This document shows positions 6,497 through 8,736 of a stretch of DNA of 8,736 nucleotides, piece after piece. This DNA is from Desulfobacterales bacterium (lineage in GTDB: Bacteria; Desulfobacterota; Desulfobacteria; Desulfobacterales; JAFDCJ01). The stretch is taken from positions 1-8,736 of the forward strand of contig JAOZSC010000079.1 of assembly GCA_029939875.1 (NCBI GenBank), read 5' to 3'. The notes below the pieces were generated by a model. The model was not told the origin of the DNA. It did no database searches and worked only from the letters and a program-made list of their open reading frames with translations. A program made the translations under genes and the position numbers. Positions within the stretch are counted from its first letter, which is position 1. Every line of letters begins with the position of its first letter.

Positions 6497-6514
6497 GCCG
6501 TTCGACAGGACGGC
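6497..6514 (+). other. Small hairpin in the trmD-SPOUT gap
   Basis: GCCGT (6497-6501) and ACGGC (6510-6514) form a 5-bp stem with an 8-nt loop, just after the trmD stop. No T-tract follows, so it is not a convincing terminator. The 98-nt gap has no other clear element; two pairs of tandem 7-mers (near 6513 and 6550) may be remnants of the repeat type seen elsewhere but are too few to call. Confidence 0.3.
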
Positions 6515-6583
6515 ATTACGGATTACATACCGCTGCAGGTTTTAACACGCGCAACCGGCAATCGGGTCAAACGGAAAAACGAT

Positions 6584-7138
6584 ATGCCTTATCTTTACGT
6601 GGCGCTGGCCCATTATCCGGTAACCAATAAAAACGGCGACGTTATCGCCTCGGCCATCACCAACCTGGATCTACATGACATATCCAGGGCGGCCCGGACA
6701 TACGGGGTAAAATATTTTTACGTGGTCACCCCGCTGGCGGACCAAAAGGTTCTGGCTGAAAAAATTGTCGCCCACTGGACAAATGGCACCGGTGCCGCCT
6801 ATAATCCGGCGCGACGCAATGCATTGGAATTGATCCGACTCGTCGATACCATCGAAGATGCGGCCCGGGATATCAGCAGCAGGGAAGCGGCTTATCCAAA
6901 AATCGTGGCCACTGGCGCCCGGAGGCACCCTTCGGGCATCAGCTATGCACAATTGCGCAGCCTGCTGAAAGAGAAAATGCCGTACCTGCTGGTCTTCGGT
7001 ACCGCCTGGGGCCTGGCCGAATCGTTTATAGACCGGGCTGATTACGTGCTGGAGCCCATCAGTGGCACCACGGCATACAATCATCTGTCCGTACGCTCGG
7101 CGGCAGCCATTATGCTGGACCGGCTTGCAGGGACATAA
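6584..7138 (+). CDS. SPOUT-superfamily RNA methyltransferase (RNA_Me_trans family)
   Basis: This 184-residue protein belongs to the TrmD-associated RNA methyltransferase family (Pfam RNA_Me_trans, from memory). The N-terminus (YLYVALAHYPVTNKNGDVIASAITNLDLHDI, shortened here to its key parts ALAHYPVTNK and ITNLDLHDI) is characteristic. LLVFGTAWGL (135-144) and YNHLSVRSAAAIMLDRL (165-181) form the SAM-binding knot region. In some bacteria this domain is fused to the C-terminus of TrmD; here it is a free-standing gene 98 nt downstream of trmD and before rplS. The substrate is not known to me; a tRNA or rRNA target is inferred from the neighbours. Only a weak GGA lies upstream of the ATG. The gene appears complete, with typical length. 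Confidence 0.9.
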   Translation: MPYLYVALAHYPVTNKNGDVIASAITNLDLHDISRAARTYGVKYFYVVTPLADQKVLAEKIVAHWTNGTGAAYNPARRNALELIRLVDTIEDAARDISSREAAYPKIVATGARRHPSGISYAQLRSLLKEKMPYLLVFGTAWGLAESFIDRADYVLEPISGTTAYNHLSVRSAAAIMLDRLAGT

Positions 7139-7149
7139 AATAAACCACC

Positions 7150-7186
7150 CGTTATGGCACGATCATCGGTGAACGAGCCTATAACG
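7150..7186 (+). promoter_or_regulatory. Leader hairpin upstream of rplS
   Basis: CGTTAT (7150-7155) pairs perfectly with ATAACG (7181-7186), and GGC (7156-7158) with GCC (7177-7179), leaving one bulged T. The 18-nt loop contains a further small CGA/TCG pairing. The hairpin ends about 14 nt before the rplS Shine-Dalgarno (GGAGG near 7201) and is not followed by a T-tract. It therefore resembles a ribosomal-protein leader or an RNA-processing site rather than a terminator. Known L19 leaders exist in Firmicutes; whether this one is related is unknown. Confidence 0.45.
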
Positions 7187-7209
7187 CAAAAACATCTTCT
7201 GGAGGAAAA

Positions 7210-7557
7210 ATGCAAAAAATCAAACAACTGGAAAGAGAACAAATGCGCATGGACCTGCCCGCGTTCGGCACAGGTGATACGATCAAAGTCCATGTAAAAA
7301 TAAAAGAGGGTGAAAAAGAGCGCATCCAGGCCTTTCAGGGAGTTGTCATCAGCAAGCGCAAAGGCACCACCAACGCGACATTTACCGTACGCAAGGTTTC
7401 TTACGGCATCGGTGTAGAACGCATCTTCCCGCTGCATTCGCCCAGCATCAGCAGGGTGGACATCATCACGCGAGGCCGTGTGCGGCGTGCTAAGATTTAC
7501 TACCTGCGAAAACTCAGGGGCAAGGCCGCCCGCATCAAGGAAAAACGCTTTAATTAA
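7210..7557 (+). CDS. rplS: 50S ribosomal protein L19
   Basis: This 115-residue protein is a full-length L19, located at the 30S-50S interface. The family signatures are all present: [20 protein letters not shown], here at about residues 19-38, then [35 protein letters not shown] and the basic tail [11 protein letters not shown]...GKAARIKE. A strong GGAGG lies 5-6 nt before the ATG, by far the best ribosome-binding site in the second half of the cluster. That fits the need for high expression of a ribosomal protein compared with trmD and rnhB. A hairpin just upstream may regulate it. Confidence 0.98.
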   Translation: MQKIKQLEREQMRMDLPAFGTGDTIKVHVKIKEGEKERIQAFQGVVISKRKGTTNATFTVRKVSYGIGVERIFPLHSPSISRVDIITRGRVRRAKIYYLRKLRGKAARIKEKRFN

Positions 7558-7566
7558 AATCTGCGC

Positions 7567-7594
7567 GGTTCCAGGTTCAGGGTTCAAAGGTTAC
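7567..7594 (+). repeat. Heptanucleotide repeat array, GGTTCNN type
   Basis: Units at 7567-7573, 7574-7580 and 7581-7587 are GGTTCNN in exact 7-nt register; a fourth (7588-7594) is shifted by one base (AGGTTAC). It begins 10 nt after the rplS stop. Confidence 0.65.
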
Positions 7595-7629
7595 AACTGC
7601 TGGGCATAATGTGAAGACGGATTGATTAT

Positions 7630-7657
7630 TTCCGACTTCCACATTCCGAATTCCAAA
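7630..7657 (+). repeat. Heptanucleotide repeat array, TTCCNNN type
   Basis: Four units of TTCCNNN lie in exact 7-nt register (7630, 7637, 7644, 7651). The array ends 7 nt before the rnhB ATG, where a Shine-Dalgarno would be expected. Together with the array at 7567-7594 it fills much of the 107-nt rplS-rnhB gap; the 35 nt between them show nothing recognisable. Confidence 0.75.
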
Positions 7658-7664
7658 TTATGGC

Positions 7665-8267
7665 ATGGATCTGTGGATTTTTGAAAATGAGGCCATCACC
7701 AACGGCTGCCGGGATATCGCCGGCATTGACGAGGCCGGTCGGGGCCCCCTGGCCGGCCCGGTTGTCGCTGCCGCCGTCATTTTGCCTGCAGCATTTCATG
7801 ACCCCGATATAAACGACTCCAAGAAATTATCCCCAAAAAAACGCCTGCGGCTGTACGGAAAAATATACGCCCAGGCGGTTGCAGTGGGCATTGGAATTGT
7901 CGATGCCCTTGAAATCGACCGCATCAATATTTTACAGGCCTCCCTGCTGGCCATGTCCATGGCGGTGGACAACCTGGACCCCCGGCCCGACTATCTGCTG
8001 ATCGACGGCACCTTTGGCATCCGCAACGACCTGCCGCAAAAAGCGATTGTCAAAGGAGATGCCCGCAGCATATCCATCGCCGCGGCATCCATCGTCGCCA
8101 AGGTGTCCCGGGACCGTTTGATGGAAATTTACCACCATTACTACCCCCAGTTTGATTTTCCCCGACACAAGGGCTATCCTACCAGGATGCACAAAGAAGC
8201 CATCTGCAAATTCGGCTGCTGCCACATCCACCGGCGCTCCTTCAAAGGGGTGAAGGAGTATCGATAA
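7665..8267 (+). CDS. rnhB: Ribonuclease HII
   Basis: RNase HII cleaves RNA in RNA-DNA hybrids and starts removal of single ribonucleotides misincorporated in DNA. The 200-residue product fits the family. The substrate-sensing GRG motif is in IDEAGRGPLAGPVVAAAV (residues 21-38). The four metal ligands D-E-D-D are D22, E23, D114 (LLIDGTFG) and D132 (VKGDARS); the last pair is 18 apart as in E. coli. DSKKLS (51-56), SIAAASIVAKVSRD (137-150) and FPRHKGYPT (165-173) are also typical. ATG 7665 is the only start leading sensibly to the DEAGRG strand; it has no Shine-Dalgarno because a TTCCNNN array occupies the upstream bases. It is the last gene of the cluster; its stop codon lies inside the inverted repeat at 8264-8315. 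Confidence 0.97.
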   Translation: MDLWIFENEAITNGCRDIAGIDEAGRGPLAGPVVAAAVILPAAFHDPDINDSKKLSPKKRLRLYGKIYAQAVAVGIGIVDALEIDRINILQASLLAMSMAVDNLDPRPDYLLIDGTFGIRNDLPQKAIVKGDARSISIAAASIVAKVSRDRLMEIYHHYYPQFDFPRHKGYPTRMHKEAICKFGCCHIHRRSFKGVKEYR

Positions 8268-8315
8268 CCTAAATTGAGCGGTTTTTTCGACACTTGTCCG
8301 CTCTTAGAAGGTTAT
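8264..8315 (+). terminator. Two-part inverted repeat at the rnhB stop, possible terminator
   Basis: ATAACCT (8264-8270, containing the rnhB stop) pairs with AGGTTAT (8309-8315). Inside it GAGCGG (8276-8281) pairs with CCGCTC (8298-8303), separated from the outer stem by a 5/5 internal loop. The T-run lies in the hairpin loop (8282-8287) rather than after the stem, so this is not a standard intrinsic terminator. It could still end transcription or protect the 3' end of the cluster transcript. Confidence 0.4.
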
Positions 8316-8325
8316 GCCCCTTGCA

Positions 8326-8385
8326 GGCGGTGATAAACCCCGCCACTACAAACGAAGCTTCACCGAGCAGGTATAGGTGGGGGTT
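8326..8385 (+). other. Noncoding structured segment with competing stems
   Basis: Stem A pairs GGCGG (8326-8330) with CCGCC (8340-8344). Stem B pairs AACCC (8336-8340) with GGGTT (8381-8385) and CCAC (8343-8346) with GTGG (8377-8380), with a 2-nt bulge. The two stems share bases and exclude one another. The segment lies in a 290-nt gene-free stretch (8268-8557). It could be an RNA element, or a remnant of a mobile-element end; no transposase gene is present. Confidence 0.35.
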
Positions 8386-8455
8386 ACCCTGGGCCGAGAA
8401 TTGGCATGCATAGGCGTTTATTGGCAAACATGAGAAATGCTGAAAACAAATTCAT

Positions 8456-8484
8456 TTGATAACCTGTTTGCTCGGTGGTATAAA
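8456..8484 (+). promoter_or_regulatory. Candidate promoter of the downstream sensor gene
   Basis: TTGATA (8456-8461), a 17-nt spacer and TATAAA (8479-8484) give a good sigma70 promoter about 75 nt before the ATG at 8558. CGGTGG (8473-8478) and CCACCG (8497-8502) form a perfect 6-bp inverted repeat framing the -10 and the start site, so it is a possible repressor operator or a 5'-leader element. Confidence 0.5.
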
Positions 8485-8557
8485 AATAAAAGCACGCCAC
8501 CGGAATCGAGTAACGGTAGCTTTAATCAACCAGGTGCGAAAAACCCGGAAAAAAGAT

Positions 8558-8736
8558 ATGGCCCAACCTGCAAAACAAACCAAAGCGCTAAATTGCCTCA
8601 TTAACATTTCCCGTTTAGTCCACAAAAATGACAAGGATCTGGAGGAGGTGCTGCAGGAGACGATCGACATACTTCCGTCGGCCTGGGGGTATCCGCAAAT
8701 AACGTGCGCGCGCATCCTGCTCAACGGCCAGGAGTT
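8558..8736 (+). CDS. N-terminus of a probable sensor/signalling protein (GAF-type), cut by window end
   Basis: Only 59 residues are visible and the frame is open at the window edge. The pattern LNCLINISRLVHKNDKDLEE (10 residues or so from the start), VLQETIDILPSAWGYP and ITCARILLNGQE resembles the sensor domain common at the front of, or between, PAS domains in histidine kinases and PP2C/GGDEF proteins of Desulfobacterota, where the usual wording is LxxLxxISxLVExPxxSLEEI and PPxWQYPEITCARI. The output domain cannot be seen. The start is uncertain: the frame is open upstream to 8444, GTG 8534 is an alternative, and neither has a strong Shine-Dalgarno. The protein is probably cytoplasmic at this end, since no signal peptide is visible. 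It has its own promoter and is likely not part of the ffh-rnhB cluster. Confidence 0.65.
   Translation, partial: MAQPAKQTKALNCLINISRLVHKNDKDLEEVLQETIDILPSAWGYPQITCARILLNGQE

Noticed and set aside
6513..6563. Possible heptad repeats in the trmD-SPOUT gap
   Set aside because: Only two tandem copies of each unit, too few to separate from chance.
8452..8724. 90-codon minus-strand open frame at the right end
   Set aside because: Overlaps the sensor-like plus-strand gene and its promoter; the protein has no recognisable pattern.

Overview
The window looks like chromosomal DNA of a sulfate-reducer-type Desulfobacterota (former Deltaproteobacteria, probably Desulfobacterales). The reasons are the gene order ffh-rpsP-khpA-rimM-trmD-SPOUT methylase-rplS-rnhB, moderately GC-rich coding sequence with AT-rich gaps, and short-period repeat arrays in the gaps. 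This taxonomic call is inference from gene order and protein style; no database was searched.

Region 1 (1-1287): a 288-nt gene-free leader with a repeat array and a candidate sigma70 promoter, then a PP-loop tRNA-thiolation-type enzyme with a C-terminal NFACT-R-like RNA-binding domain. Region 2 (1288-2007): a type II toxin-antitoxin pair (Phd/YefM antitoxin, VapC PIN toxin) with its own promoter. A duplicated ACCATGGT palindrome lies inside that promoter, and the toxin probably starts at a TTG overlapping the antitoxin stop. Region 3 (2004-3056, minus strand): rlmN, converging on vapC so tightly that both stop codons lie in one CTAG tetranucleotide. Region 4 (3057-8267): a divergent promoter region and then the eight-gene translation/secretion cluster: Ffh (SRP GTPase), S16, KhpA, RimM, TrmD, a second SPOUT-fold RNA methyltransferase, L19 and RNase HII. 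Region 5 (8268-8736): a structured 290-nt noncoding stretch with two inverted repeats and a promoter, then the 5' end of a probable sensor/GAF-type signalling protein cut by the window edge.

Functionally the window is dominated by RNA modification and ribosome maturation: tRNA thiolation (predicted), RlmN (23S A2503/tRNA A37 methylation), TrmD (m1G37), the uncharacterised SPOUT enzyme, RimM (30S maturation), S16 and L19. SRP targeting and RNase HII share the cluster. The toxin-antitoxin pair is the only clearly accessory element.

No wholly new multi-gene system is evident. The least ordinary signals are (a) phased 7- or 8-nt degenerate repeat arrays in three separate intergenic gaps, two of them replacing the expected ribosome-binding regions of trmD and rnhB, (b) the duplicated-palindrome operator of the toxin-antitoxin pair, (c) a leader hairpin before rplS, and (d) the structured region after rnhB with competing hairpins.
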